NCBI GenBank assembly: GCA_036510655.1
Contig: DATCDQ010000077.1
Coordinates: 1 to 64,000 of the forward strand
Length of the DNA: 64,000 nucleotides
From: Rathayibacter_A sp036510655
GTDB lineage: Bacteria; Actinomycetota; Actinomycetes; Actinomycetales; Microbacteriaceae
Reading direction: 5' to 3'
The position numbers and the translations under genes are program-made. The stretch's first letter is position 1; each line of letters starts with the position of its first letter. The notes under the pieces are model-generated. The model searched no databases. It was not told the origin of the DNA and was given only the letters and a program-made list of their open reading frames with translations. Positions 24,383-32,885 of the stretch are shown here, piece by piece.

Positions 24383-25165
24383 ATGACCAACATCACACGC
24401 GAGTCGGGGCCGGCGCTCGACCCGATCATCAGCGTCGAGCACGTGTCGAAGACCTTCACCAGCGCCGGCGGCACGAAGCTTTCCGTGCTCGATGACGTCT
24501 CGCTTCAGTTGCGTGCCGGGGAGATCGTCGCTCTGCTGGGCAAATCGGGCTCGGGCAAATCCACTCTGCTGCGCACGATCGCCGGCTTGATTGAGCCGAC
24601 CGATGGAATCGTACGTGCCAAAGGCGTGCAGCTGACCGGGGCGAACGCATCCGTGGGCATGGTATTCCAATCGTTCGCGCTGATGCCCTGGCTGACCATT
24701 CAGGCGAACGTCGAGCTTGGGCTCGAGGCGCGCGGAGTGCCGCGAGCCGAACGCCGACGGCGGGCGTTGGCGGCCATCGATCTGATCGGCCTCGACGGCT
24801 TCGAGACCGCATACCCGAAGGAGCTGTCCGGCGGCATGCGGCAACGTGTCGGCTTCGCCCGCGCGCTCGTGCTCCAGCCGGATGCGCTGCTGATGGACGA
24901 GCCGTTCAGCGCACTCGACGTGCTGACAGCGGAGAACCTGCGGTCTGAGTTGATGTCGTTGTGGGCGCGCGACGATTTCCCGACCAAGTGCATCTGCATC
25001 GTGACACACAACATTGAAGAAGCGGTGATGCTCGCCGATCGCGTACTGGTGCTCGGAGCGAATCCCGGGCACTTCAAGGCCGAAGTGACCGTGCGCCTCA
25101 ACCGACCTTCCCGATCTCGCCTCGGAACTGCTCTTCGAGGTCGACGACCTGCTGCCACTGGTTGA
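24383..25165 (+). CDS. ABC transporter ATPase, C-terminally truncated by deletion/frameshift
   Basis: The nucleotide-binding domain is complete: Walker A GKSGSGKST, Q-loop VFQSFALMPW, signature LSGGMRQR, Walker B LLMDEPFSALD and H-loop VTHN. It pairs with the fused permease just upstream (ATG 24383, AAGGAG). After VLGANPGHFKAEVTVRLNRP the frame slips into an unrelated 14-residue tail and stops at 25165. Relatives continue here with a linker and an 'AAA-associated' C-terminal domain; that domain is encoded immediately downstream in another frame. ATP hydrolysis may persist, but the C-terminal regulatory domain is detached. Confidence 0.85.
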   Translation: MTNITRESGPALDPIISVEHVSKTFTSAGGTKLSVLDDVSLQLRAGEIVALLGKSGSGKSTLLRTIAGLIEPTDGIVRAKGVQLTGANASVGMVFQSFALMPWLTIQANVELGLEARGVPRAERRRRALAAIDLIGLDGFETAYPKELSGGMRQRVGFARALVLQPDALLMDEPFSALDVLTAENLRSELMSLWARDDFPTKCICIVTHNIEEAVMLADRVLVLGANPGHFKAEVTVRLNRPSRSRLGTALRGRRPAATG

Positions 25166-25733
25166 TGCGGCGTCGATGCTCGGGCTGCTCGAGCTCGACG
25201 GTGTCGACGCGTTCCTGACCGAAACCGGCCGCGCTTGGCACACTGCGGACATTCAACGCAGCAAACAGTTGTTCGCAGCGCTCGTGGTCGAGCGTGCACC
25301 CTTGGTGCGAACGATCTGTCGAACGCTGGAGAACACGGACGACGGTTCGATCCGTGACGATTTCTTCCTCGACCTGCTCCGTCGAGGTTTATCCGACGCG
25401 AACGCCAAGCGACAGTTGCAGATCGCGATCGACTGGGGACGCTACGCCGAACTGTTCGACTACGACGTGGACAGCGGCGAACTGGTGCTGACCGAGGTTT
25501 CGCGGCGCTCCAAGAGGATGGCAGCATCCCCGGTAGGTAGCCGGGCCAGTCCTGCGCTCACCGCCCAGGCCTGGACAGGGCCTGCATCTCGCTCGCGAGA
25601 ATGCAGGCCCCGATTGTTTCAAGCCCCACCGCGGCCGCCTCAAGAAAGTCAGCCGTCGATGGCGGTGAAGTCAATCTACGACGGTTCTGGTCTTAAGGCC
25701 AGCAAAAGTAACGGATTGATAACGTGTCGCTAG
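25104..25733 (+). pseudogene. Severed AAA-associated C-terminal domain of the ABC ATPase
   Basis: From 25104 a second frame reads DLPDLASELLFEVDD, LLPLVDAASMLGLLEL, then APLVRTICRTLEN, FFLDLLRRGLSD and IDWGRYAELFDYD. This is the helical AAA-associated domain normally fused to nitrate/bicarbonate-type ATPases. The junction with the ATPase frame falls within 25100-25107: the usual linker of roughly 50-60 residues is gone and the frame is shifted. The nearest ATG in frame is 25176, inside the domain. The open frame then continues through a terminator hairpin to a stop at 25731-25733, so its natural end is also lost. Confidence 0.75.
25578..25610 (+). terminator. Rho-independent-type terminator of the ABC operon
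   Basis: GGGCCTGCAT (25578-25587) pairs perfectly with ATGCAGGCCC (25601-25610); the 13-base loop can itself fold (CTCG/CGAG). The 3' side continues CGATTGTTTC with a weak T-tract. It lies beyond the severed ATPase domain, where the operon should end. Confidence 0.7.
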
Positions 25734-25797
25734 CGAACGCTCAGAATGTCCCCCACAGCGCGGAGAGTTTGCGGCATTCCTGCGCTGACGGGCAGCG

Positions 25798-26376
25798 CTA
25801 TTTGAGGCTTTTCTGCATCAGGATCGTGCCGAGCCAGCGGTCGAATTTGAAGCCGACCCTACCCATCCGGCCGATCTCGGTGAAGCCGAAACTCTCGTGC
25901 AAACGGATTGACGCGGCTGCTCCCTTGTCGGCGACGACAGCGATCATCTCCTTGAGCCCTGCCGCCTTCGAGCGCTCGATCAACTCGGCAAGCAGGGCAT
26001 GCCCGAGCCCTTTCCCGGTGGATGCCGCGCCCAGGTAGATCGAATTCTCAACCGTGAATCGGTAAGCCCTCTTCTGCTTCCATGGGGAAACCAGTGCGTA
26101 GCCGAGAATCTGATCGCGCGGTGACACCGCAACGATGAACGGCATCCCGAGTCGATGTAGATATGCGAATTTCGACCGCCACTCACGCAACGTCATCGCA
26201 TCCTCGTCGAAGGTTACGGTGCTGTTGGCGACGTAGTGGTTGTAGATCTCCCGCACGTCGGCAAGGTCGCTTTCACGCGCTTCCCGAATGGTGAAGTCGA
26301 ACGGCGCATCCGGCAGTGCCTTCTTGCGCAGATGCGGCGGGAGCCGCCTGCGGGTCTCGTATTCCTCTTCCAGCAC
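25798..26376 (-). CDS. GNAT-family N-acetyltransferase, phosphinothricin-acetyltransferase-like
   Basis: About 192 residues from GTG 26374-26376. The core IREARESDLADVREIYNHYV (near 33-52) with NSTVTFDED is typical of the PAT/MnaT branch, GKGLGHALLAELIER is the acetyl-CoA pyrophosphate loop, and SIRLHESFGFTEIGRMGRVG the C-terminal strand pair. Relatives acetylate small amino compounds such as phosphinothricin or methionine sulfone. A charged N-terminal extension (VLEEEYETRRRLPPHLRKKA) occurs in related proteins. The frame is open up to 26550 without clear coding signals, so the start is uncertain. Confidence 0.75.
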   Translation of the reverse strand: MLEEEYETRRRLPPHLRKKALPDAPFDFTIREARESDLADVREIYNHYVANSTVTFDEDAMTLREWRSKFAYLHRLGMPFIVAVSPRDQILGYALVSPWKQKRAYRFTVENSIYLGAASTGKGLGHALLAELIERSKAAGLKEMIAVVADKGAAASIRLHESFGFTEIGRMGRVGFKFDRWLGTILMQKSLK

Positions 26377-26775
26377 GGGCTTAAGCGTAATCGCCGCGTA
26401 TGTCCGGCGTGTTACGCGAGCAGCGTCCGTCGGCTCACGACGGTATCGACCGTTTCCCGCCTGCCGCGCAGGTAAACCTGAATTGCAAGGCCTCGTCAAG
26501 TCCAGACCCGTATCGACCCCCGCTGAGTTGCCCTGAATGACCCTTCGCAAGGCAACTCAACGGACGTGCGCGGCTCCCCGCATCGGCGCCGGATGCCCCT
26601 CCAATTTTGTGGTGCGCAAAACGCTGCTTGACCCGAGGCGAAAAAGCACTTTGAGCACCACCAACGGCGGCGGCGGACGCGATCGCACGAGTGCGCGGCG
26701 AGTGTCGAGTAGCGAGGAACAATCGGTGGTCGAGTGATCTTCGACTTCGACGTGCGGCCATCTGCCGGCGGCACG
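26377..26775. other. 399-bp stretch without a supportable gene
   Basis: Between the acetyltransferase and ung no frame with convincing composition, ribosome site or family resemblance is found on either strand. The acetyltransferase frame stays open to 26550 but reads like unconstrained sequence. Two GTCGAGT words (26704 and 26729 area) faintly recall the ends of the dispersed element seen elsewhere in the window, but no full copy can be aligned. It may contain the promoter of the acetyltransferase gene. Confidence 0.5.
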
Positions 26776-27474
26776 TTACGCCGGCAGCGACCAGTCGACA
26801 GGGTCTGCACCCTGTGCGGCCAACAGCTCGTTGGCGCGGCTGAACGGCTTCGACCCGAAGAACCCGCGATCGGCAGACATCGGGCTCGGATGCGCTGACG
26901 CGACGATCGGCGTGGCGCCGAGCAGCGGCCGGAGAGTGCCGGCATCCCTCCCCCACAGGATTGCGACAAGCGGTGCCTCACGGGCCACCAGAGTGGCGAT
27001 CGCGTGCTCTGTGACCTGTTCCCAGCCCTTTCCGCGATGCGAACCCGGGTTGCCCTGCTGAACTGTCAGCACGCGGTTCAGCAGCATCACGCCTCCGGCC
27101 GCCCACGAGGTCAGATCGCCGTGCGCGGGCGGTGCGACGCCGAGGTCGGCGTGCAATTCCTTGTAGATGTTCTGCAGGCTGCGCGGAATCGGTCGCACCT
27201 GCCGGTCGACTGCGAACGATAATCCGATCGGATGCCCCGGTGTCGGATACGGATCCTGCCCCACGATCAACACTCTGACTCCGCTGAGCGGATAGCCGAA
27301 CGCTCGCAGCACGTTCGCACCGGCAGGCAAGTATGCGCGCCCTGCCGCGTTCTCGGCTCTGAGGAACTGTCCCATCGCCGCGATCCGACCGGCGACAGGC
27401 TCGAGCGCGCCCGCCCAACCCTGGTCCATCGACCCGTCGGCCGCCAGCTCCGCGAGGCTTTTGGCGGAGCTCAT
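26776..27474 (-). CDS. ung: Uracil-DNA glycosylase, family 1
   Basis: A 232-residue base-excision repair enzyme that removes uracil from DNA. VLIVGQDPYPTPGHPIGLSF carries the water-activating Asp; MLLNRVLTVQQGNPGSH is the uracil-recognition strand with the conserved Asn; VASAHPSPMSADRGFFGSKPF supplies the catalytic His and the minor-groove loop. ATG 27472-27474 is preferred over a longer frame because it overlaps the stop of the upstream phosphoribosyltransferase gene by four bases (ATGA), marking a coupled pair. Length matches the family. Confidence 0.92.
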   Translation of the reverse strand: MSSAKSLAELAADGSMDQGWAGALEPVAGRIAAMGQFLRAENAAGRAYLPAGANVLRAFGYPLSGVRVLIVGQDPYPTPGHPIGLSFAVDRQVRPIPRSLQNIYKELHADLGVAPPAHGDLTSWAAGGVMLLNRVLTVQQGNPGSHRGKGWEQVTEHAIATLVAREAPLVAILWGRDAGTLRPLLGATPIVASAHPSPMSADRGFFGSKPFSRANELLAAQGADPVDWSLPA

Positions 27475-27974
27475 ACTCCGACGGTCACCGGGGGAAGTGC
27501 CGACCACGGAAACGTGATCCAGCGGTCGGTTTTGTGCCAGACGTAGTCAGGTTCCCGCACGGTGCGCGGCTTGCTGTAGAGACACACGGTCTGCACCGCT
27601 GCGCCGTATGTCTCCAGCAGCGTGACCACGAGGTCGAGCGTCCTGCCCGAATCGGACACATCGTCGACCAACAGCACACGCTTGCCGGCGATCGCCTCGT
27701 TGTCGAGCATCGGCGGCAGCAGAACAGGCTCCGGCAGCCGTTCATCGACGCCGGTATAGAACTCCACGTTGAGGGCACCGCACGCCTTGGTGTCGAGTGC
27801 GTACGCGATCGCACCGGCCAGCAACAGTCCGCCGCGCGCGATCGCAATCACGAAGTCCGGCTCGAACCCGCCTTCCAGAACGGCTGTCGCAAGTTCGCGG
27901 GATGCGTCCCCGAACTCGAGCCAGCCCAGCACTTCGCGCTCGTCGGCAGATTCGATCACACTGGGTTCCGTCAC
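27471..27974 (-). CDS. Type I phosphoribosyltransferase (xanthine/hypoxanthine type)
   Basis: A 167-residue phosphoribosyltransferase. VLLVDDVSDSGRTLDL is the PRPP-binding loop with its two acidic residues, and FVIAIARGGLLLAGAIA is the pyrophosphate loop region; CLYSKPRTVREPDYVWHKTD corresponds to the hood region seen in xanthine-guanine and hypoxanthine PRTases. It should salvage a purine base with PRPP in the cytoplasm. The substrate base is not definable here. It is the first gene of a coupled pair with ung, joining nucleotide salvage and DNA repair in one transcript. Confidence 0.8.
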   Translation of the reverse strand: MTEPSVIESADEREVLGWLEFGDASRELATAVLEGGFEPDFVIAIARGGLLLAGAIAYALDTKACGALNVEFYTGVDERLPEPVLLPPMLDNEAIAGKRVLLVDDVSDSGRTLDLVVTLLETYGAAVQTVCLYSKPRTVREPDYVWHKTDRWITFPWSALPPVTVGV

Positions 27975-28033
27975 AGTCGCTCTCCCGTCGTTGGTGCCAC
28001 GACGAATACGTTACCGCGCGCGACCGCTTGCGT

Positions 28034-28816
28034 TCAGCCGACTTCTGCCACGTGCAGCGGGCCTTTGTGGAAGCGCGTCGGCGCCGCCTGTGCGACGGGC
28101 TTGATCACGATCAGGTCCAGGTCGACGTGGGCGGGGCGCTCGACGGCGTTGACGATCGTCTCGGCGACGTCGTCAGCGGTCAGCGGGTCCGGCACGTTCG
28201 CATAAACGGCGTCTGCTCGCGTCTGATCGCCGCCGAAACGGACAAGCGCGAATTCGTCGGTGTGCACCATCCCTGGGGCTACCTCGATCACGCGGATCGG
28301 CTCGCCGTTCAGTTCGAGCCGGAGTACCTCGGTCAGCGCGTGCTGCGCAAATTTCGCGGCGTTGTAGCCGCCTCCGCCGAGATAGGCTGTGTGGCCGGCG
28401 ATCGACGTCACCGTCACGATGTCCGCGTGACCATCGGATGCCGCGGCCTGGCGCAGCAGCGGAAGCAGCGCGCTGATCATGCGCTTCGTGCCGAGCACGT
28501 TGACATCGAACATCTGCTGCCAGTCGTCGGCAGCCGATTTCTCGACGGTGTCCAGTCCGACCGCGCCGCCAGCGTTGTTGATCAGCGCGTGCGCGCCACC
28601 GCTCGCCTGCAAATCGGCACGCAACCGATCGACCTGCAACTGGTCGGTGACATCGGCGACGAAGAAACGCGCACCGGTCTCCGCGGCCAGCGCCTCCAGG
28701 CGGTCGCGACGCCGAGCAACGGCCACAACCTCCCAGCCGTGCGCGCGAAACAGCCGAACAGTGGCCGCACCAATCCCTGAACTCGCCCCGGTTACCACAA
28801 CTCGTCGAATCGTCAT
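28034..28816 (-). CDS. Short-chain dehydrogenase/reductase, YdfG-like
   Basis: A 260-residue classical SDR. RRVVVTGASSGIGAATVRLF binds the cofactor, VAVARRRDRLEAL with Arg residues favours NADP, ALINNAGGAVG is the NNAG loop, VTSIAGH gives the catalytic Ser and YNAAK the Tyr-Lys pair. PGMVHTDEFALVRFGGD and DDVAETIVNAVERPAHVDLDLIVIKP match the C-terminal region of YdfG-type serine/3-hydroxy acid dehydrogenases. ATG 28814-28816 is the start that begins the fold properly. It is divergent from metY with about 170 bp between. Confidence 0.85.
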   Translation of the reverse strand: MTIRRVVVTGASSGIGAATVRLFRAHGWEVVAVARRRDRLEALAAETGARFFVADVTDQLQVDRLRADLQASGGAHALINNAGGAVGLDTVEKSAADDWQQMFDVNVLGTKRMISALLPLLRQAAASDGHADIVTVTSIAGHTAYLGGGGYNAAKFAQHALTEVLRLELNGEPIRVIEVAPGMVHTDEFALVRFGGDQTRADAVYANVPDPLTADDVAETIVNAVERPAHVDLDLIVIKPVAQAAPTRFHKGPLHVAEVG

Positions 28817-28987
28817 ACACCTATTTTCGCGTGTCGAGCCTTGCAACCGTGAATCGATCGGCCTCAACCATGATTACGCCACATTGCGCTCCCGTTTGCC
28901 CTTCAACACGTCAATGCATACTCTCAGCAGAGTAAGAGGCATAGCAGGCCTCGCCAACCCGAAGACCGATTCTGTCGAGGAGACACC

Positions 28988-30313
28988 ATGACCGACGCCG
29001 CGCAGTGGCAGTTCGAGACCAAACAGATCCACTCGGGCGCAGCGCCCGACCCCACGACGAACTCGCGTGCAACGCCGATCTACCAGACCACGTCGTACGT
29101 GTTCAACAGCGCAGACCACGCGCAAAGTCTGTTCGCCCTCGCCGAGTTCGGCAACATCTACACGCGCATCCAGAACCCGACCACCGCGGTCGTGGAGGAA
29201 CGCGTCGCCGCACTCGAGGGCGGAACCGGTGGCCTCGTGCTCTCCTCCGGGATGTCGGCGACGACCTTCGCGGTGCTGAACATCGCCCAGTCGGGTGACC
29301 ACATCGTCTCGTCCGCAGCCGTGTACGGCGGAACCTACAACCTGTTCAAGTACACCCTGGCCAAGCTGGGCATCGAGACGACGTTCGTCGAAGACCAGGA
29401 TGATCCTGAGGAGTGGCGCCGCGCCATCCGCCCGAACACGAAGTTGCTCTTCGCTGAGACCATCGGAAACCCGAAGATCAATGTGCTCGACATCGAGACC
29501 GTTGCCGAGATCGCACACAGCAACGGAATCCCCCTGATCGTCGACAACACGATCGCCACGCCGTATCTGCTGCGTCCGCTCGAGCACGGCGCGGACATCG
29601 TCGTGCACGCTGCGACGAAGTTCCTCGGCGGCCACGGCACGATCATCGCCGGTGTCATTGTCGACGGCGGCCACTTCGAGTGGTCGAAGAATGTCGAAAA
29701 GTTCCCGGGCCTCACGCTTCCTGACGAGTCCTACCACGGCGTCAGCTACACCGCCGCGGTCGGCGACGGCCTCGCCTACATCATCAAGGCGCGCGTGCAA
29801 TTGCTGCGCGATCTCGGTTCAGCGATCGCCCCGGCCAGCTCGTGGCAGCTCATCCAGGGCATTGAGACGCTGTCTTTGCGCATGGAGCGACACGTGCAGA
29901 ACGCACAGGAGGTCGCCGAGTGGTTGGAGAACCACGACGACGTCGCATCGGTTGCCTATGCCGGTCTGCCGTCGAGTCCGTGGTACGCGCTCGCCAACAA
30001 GTACACGCCGAAAGGCGTCGGCGCGGTGCTCTCGTTCGAGTTGAAGGGCGGGGTGGATGCCGGCCGCGCGCTCGTGGACAACCTCACCCTGTTCAGCCAC
30101 CTCGCCAACATCGGCGACGTGCGCTCGCTCGTGATCCACCCGGCTTCGACGACGCACTCGCAGCTGTCTCCTGAGCAGCAGTTGACGGCGGGTGTCACGC
30201 CGGGCCTAGTTCGGCTCTCCGTCGGGCTTGAGAACATCGACGACATCAAGGCAGACCTCGAGGTGGGCCTGGCGGCCGCACGAGCCGTCGCGCAGTCGCA
30301 CACGTCCGCGTAA
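28988..30313 (+). CDS. metY: O-acetylhomoserine sulfhydrylase (aminocarboxypropyltransferase)
   Basis: A 441-residue PLP enzyme of the Cys/Met metabolism family that makes homocysteine from O-acetylhomoserine and sulfide. FETKQIHSGAAPDPTTNSRA and PIYQTTSYVF open the fold; YTRIQNPT, SSGMSA and VDNTIATPYLLRPLEHGAD are PLP-site motifs; HAATKFLGGHGT contains the Schiff-base lysine. Length and the long mid-region distinguish it from cystathionine synthases. GAGGAGAC precedes ATG 28988. metX, which makes its substrate, follows on the same strand, but a strong hairpin lies between them. Confidence 0.93.
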   Translation: MTDAAQWQFETKQIHSGAAPDPTTNSRATPIYQTTSYVFNSADHAQSLFALAEFGNIYTRIQNPTTAVVEERVAALEGGTGGLVLSSGMSATTFAVLNIAQSGDHIVSSAAVYGGTYNLFKYTLAKLGIETTFVEDQDDPEEWRRAIRPNTKLLFAETIGNPKINVLDIETVAEIAHSNGIPLIVDNTIATPYLLRPLEHGADIVVHAATKFLGGHGTIIAGVIVDGGHFEWSKNVEKFPGLTLPDESYHGVSYTAAVGDGLAYIIKARVQLLRDLGSAIAPASSWQLIQGIETLSLRMERHVQNAQEVAEWLENHDDVASVAYAGLPSSPWYALANKYTPKGVGAVLSFELKGGVDAGRALVDNLTLFSHLANIGDVRSLVIHPASTTHSQLSPEQQLTAGVTPGLVRLSVGLENIDDIKADLEVGLAAARAVAQSHTSA

Positions 30314-30328
30314 CACAGCAGCGCACGG

Positions 30329-30367
30329 GAAGGGCTGGGCGACGGGTATTCCGTTGCCCGGCCCTTC
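30329..30367 (+). terminator. Strong stem-loop between metY and metX
   Basis: Bases 30329-30345 (GAAGGGCTGGGCGACGG) pair with 30351-30367 (CCGTTGCCCGGCCCTTC) over 17 positions, allowing two G-T pairs, around a 5-base loop. No T-tract follows, as in many actinobacterial I-shaped terminators. It starts 16 bases after the metY stop and should at least reduce read-through into metX. Confidence 0.7.
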
Positions 30368-30459
30368 GCCGTCCCGGCCCGGTCGAGCGTCGGTGCCGCT
30401 GCGCCGCGCGCACGTAACATGGCGCGGACAACACCCGCAGACCGGCACAATTAGGCCAT

Positions 30460-31665
30460 ATGGAGTGGCAGACATCAGCAGACACGGTGCCGTCGCGGTT
30501 CATCACCGATGCGGATGCGCGCGCATTGCTCGGCAAACCGCCCGCGAGCGGCGCGTGGCGAGAGAGCGACCCGGAAGACGGACGCCAGTTCGCCGGGCTC
30601 GGCGCGTTCGAATTCGAAAGCGGCGGCTCGCTCCCCTACGTTCGCATCGCCTACGAGTCCTGGGGGCGACTGAACGCCGCGAGAGACAACGCCGTGCTGG
30701 TGTTACACGCGCTGACCGGCGACAGCCACGTGATCGGGGCGCCGTCGCCCGGGCATCCGACGCCGGGTTGGTGGGGCGGAATCGTCGGGCCGGGGCTGGC
30801 GATCGACACCGACCGCTGGTTCGTGGTCGTGCCGAACATGCTCGGCGCCTGTCAAGGATCGACCGGGCCTGCCTCGCTGGCTCCTGACGGCTACGAGTGG
30901 GGCCCGCGGTTTCCGTTCACGACCATCCGCGACCAGGTCGCCGCGCAAGCCGGACTTGCCGACGTCATCGGCATCGGTCGTTGGGCTGCAGTGATCGGCG
31001 GATCGATGGGTGGCATGCAGGCGCTTGAGTGGGCGATCGAATACCCAGAGCGCGTCGAGAATCTCGCGGTGATCGCCGCCCCACCGTATTCGACCGCCGA
31101 CCAACTCGCACTCAACTCGGTGCAAGTCGAGGCGATCCAGACCGATCCGCTGTTCCGGAGCGGCAACTACTACGAGGCAGCCGCCGGCGAGGGGCCGCAC
31201 CGCGGGCTCGCCTTGGCCCGGAGGATGGCGTTGCTCAACTATCGCAGCGCGAGCGAACTGAACGCGCGCTTCCTTCGCACCTGGCAGAGCGAGATCAGTC
31301 CGCTCGGGCAAGGTGGGCGCTTTGCGGTCGAGTCCTACTTGGACTTCCACGGAAACAAGTTCACACGACGCTTCGACGCGAACAGCTACATCACCCTGGT
31401 CGATGCAATGAATTCGCATGACATCGGCCGCGGCCGCGGGAGCGTCGCTCAGGCCCTCGACCGTGTCACGGCGCGCGCGCTCGTGGTCGGCATCGACAGC
31501 GACCGGCTGTTCCCGATCGAGGGACAGGCTGAGATCGCGGCCCAGCTATCCGGCAACATCGACGGAAGCTCATTCGCCCTGATCAACTCCCCATTCGGGC
31601 ACGACGCCTTCCTGATCGAAGACGACGCGATCGGTGCGCAGCTGCGGCGGCTGCTCCACGACTAA
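30460..31665 (+). CDS. metX: Homoserine O-acetyltransferase
   Basis: A 401-residue alpha/beta-hydrolase-fold transferase that acetylates homoserine with acetyl-CoA. VRIAYESWGRLN and VLVLHALTGDSHVIG are typical; WAAVIGGSMGGMQALEWAIEYP contains the nucleophile serine; GIDSDRLFPIEGQ and NSPFGHDAFLIE provide the Asp and His of the triad. The ATG 30460 is placed after AGGCCAT. It supplies O-acetylhomoserine to MetY encoded upstream, completing the direct-sulfhydrylation route to methionine. A promoter of its own is likely, given the hairpin before it. Confidence 0.93.
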   Translation: MEWQTSADTVPSRFITDADARALLGKPPASGAWRESDPEDGRQFAGLGAFEFESGGSLPYVRIAYESWGRLNAARDNAVLVLHALTGDSHVIGAPSPGHPTPGWWGGIVGPGLAIDTDRWFVVVPNMLGACQGSTGPASLAPDGYEWGPRFPFTTIRDQVAAQAGLADVIGIGRWAAVIGGSMGGMQALEWAIEYPERVENLAVIAAPPYSTADQLALNSVQVEAIQTDPLFRSGNYYEAAAGEGPHRGLALARRMALLNYRSASELNARFLRTWQSEISPLGQGGRFAVESYLDFHGNKFTRRFDANSYITLVDAMNSHDIGRGRGSVAQALDRVTARALVVGIDSDRLFPIEGQAEIAAQLSGNIDGSSFALINSPFGHDAFLIEDDAIGAQLRRLLHD

Positions 31666-31718
31666 AGTGAAGTCCAGGTGTGCACCGGTGGGGTGCGTTT
31701 GGGGGTCTCGGAGCAGTA

Positions 31719-32885
31719 ATGCCACGCAGTCGCAGTGAGAGCAGCCGGTTACTGTCAGAGACGGGCCGTTGTATGTGCCTGATCGCAACCGGTGCGGCAT
31801 TGGCGTGTGTCAGCCTGCCCGGCGCGCTGCCCAGTGCGGCGCTGTATCTCGCCGTCGGCGTGTGTCTCGTGCTGATCGGCGCGGCATCCGTGCGCATGCC
31901 GCGCTCGCGATCGGGCGTCGAGCCGTTCGCGATCGTCCTGGTCGCGATCGGGGCGATCCTGCTGATCGGCCTGCTCGGTGGGCTCGCGAACCCCGCCACC
32001 TCGAGCGCGCTTGTGCTGCTCGCGGGCGGGAGTATCGCATCCGTCGCGATCTCGGTAGGCATCGACAGACGCAACGTCGTGCTGTTGGCCGGATGCTTCG
32101 TCCTCACGTTCGCGACGCTCGGCGTCGCCCTGGCGGTCTCCAGCGGGCCCGCACCGCGCGCGTTCGCACTCACGCTGATCGGCTGGATGTTCTGCGCCGT
32201 TTTGGCGGTATGGCTCGGCCGGATGGCGCCCCAGACGGTACGCAGAATCACCAGCATGAGCAGGGCGTACAGTGCGGAACGAGCCGCGAGCGAAATGGAG
32301 GCTCGCCGCCGTCAAGACGCCCGCTTGTTGCACGACACCGTGCTGGCCACCCTCACCCTGCTTGCCCATTCCGGCGTCGGCGTGAGCGAACCCGCCCTGC
32401 GAGAGCAGGCCGGGGAGGACGCTGCCCTGCTGCGGCAATTGCGGATGGGTCTGACCCCTGAGCCGGCCGCGTCCGGCGATTACAATCTCAAACCCGTGTA
32501 CGAATCGACGCTTGGCAACACTCTGGAATCGGTGAAGCAGAGATTCCGGCGCATCGGCCTCGAGGTCAACTGGCACGGCACCGGGCATGTACTGCTCCCC
32601 AGCGAGACACTGGACGCGTTCTTGCTCGCGCTTGCCGAGTGCCTCGAGAACGTGCGTAGGCACTCGGGCGTCGAAGAGGCGCACGTGACCATCACAGACG
32701 ACGAAGCGACAGTGCGCGCCATGGTGACGGATGCCGGCGTCGGCTTCGACCTCGACGCCATCGCCCCCGGGCGCCTCGGTTTCGCCGAATCGATCGTCGC
32801 TCGGCTCAGAGATGTGGGAGGCAATGCCCGGTTGTTCTCCTCACCCGGCTCCGGAACCACGGTCGTGCTGGAGGTGCCGAAATGA
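31719..32885 (+). CDS. Membrane sensor histidine kinase (NarL-partner type)
   Basis: 388 residues. About five to six hydrophobic helices fill residues 15-175; a coiled region (YSAERAASEMEARRRQDA) leads to the phosphoacceptor helix RLLHDTVLATLTLLAH, with His as the likely phosphorylation site. The ATPase domain shows ALAECLENVRRHSG (N box) and DAGVGFDLD (G1), ending with GSGTTVVLEVPK. It has no extracellular sensor domain of note, so sensing probably occurs in the membrane. GGAG precedes ATG 31719. Its stop overlaps the next gene (ATGA), and a response regulator follows. Confidence 0.85.
   Translation: MPRSRSESSRLLSETGRCMCLIATGAALACVSLPGALPSAALYLAVGVCLVLIGAASVRMPRSRSGVEPFAIVLVAIGAILLIGLLGGLANPATSSALVLLAGGSIASVAISVGIDRRNVVLLAGCFVLTFATLGVALAVSSGPAPRAFALTLIGWMFCAVLAVWLGRMAPQTVRRITSMSRAYSAERAASEMEARRRQDARLLHDTVLATLTLLAHSGVGVSEPALREQAGEDAALLRQLRMGLTPEPAASGDYNLKPVYESTLGNTLESVKQRFRRIGLEVNWHGTGHVLLPSETLDAFLLALAECLENVRRHSGVEEAHVTITDDEATVRAMVTDAGVGFDLDAIAPGRLGFAESIVARLRDVGGNARLFSSPGSGTTVVLEVPK

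Noticed and set aside
26496..26981. A reverse frame spanning the gap upstream of the acetyltransferase
   Set aside because: It overlaps the ung coding region in another frame and shows no coding character.
28868..28987. SAM riboswitch in front of metY
   Set aside because: Expected by context, but the 120 bp show none of the conserved SAM-I, SAM-II or SAM-IV elements that I can recognise.
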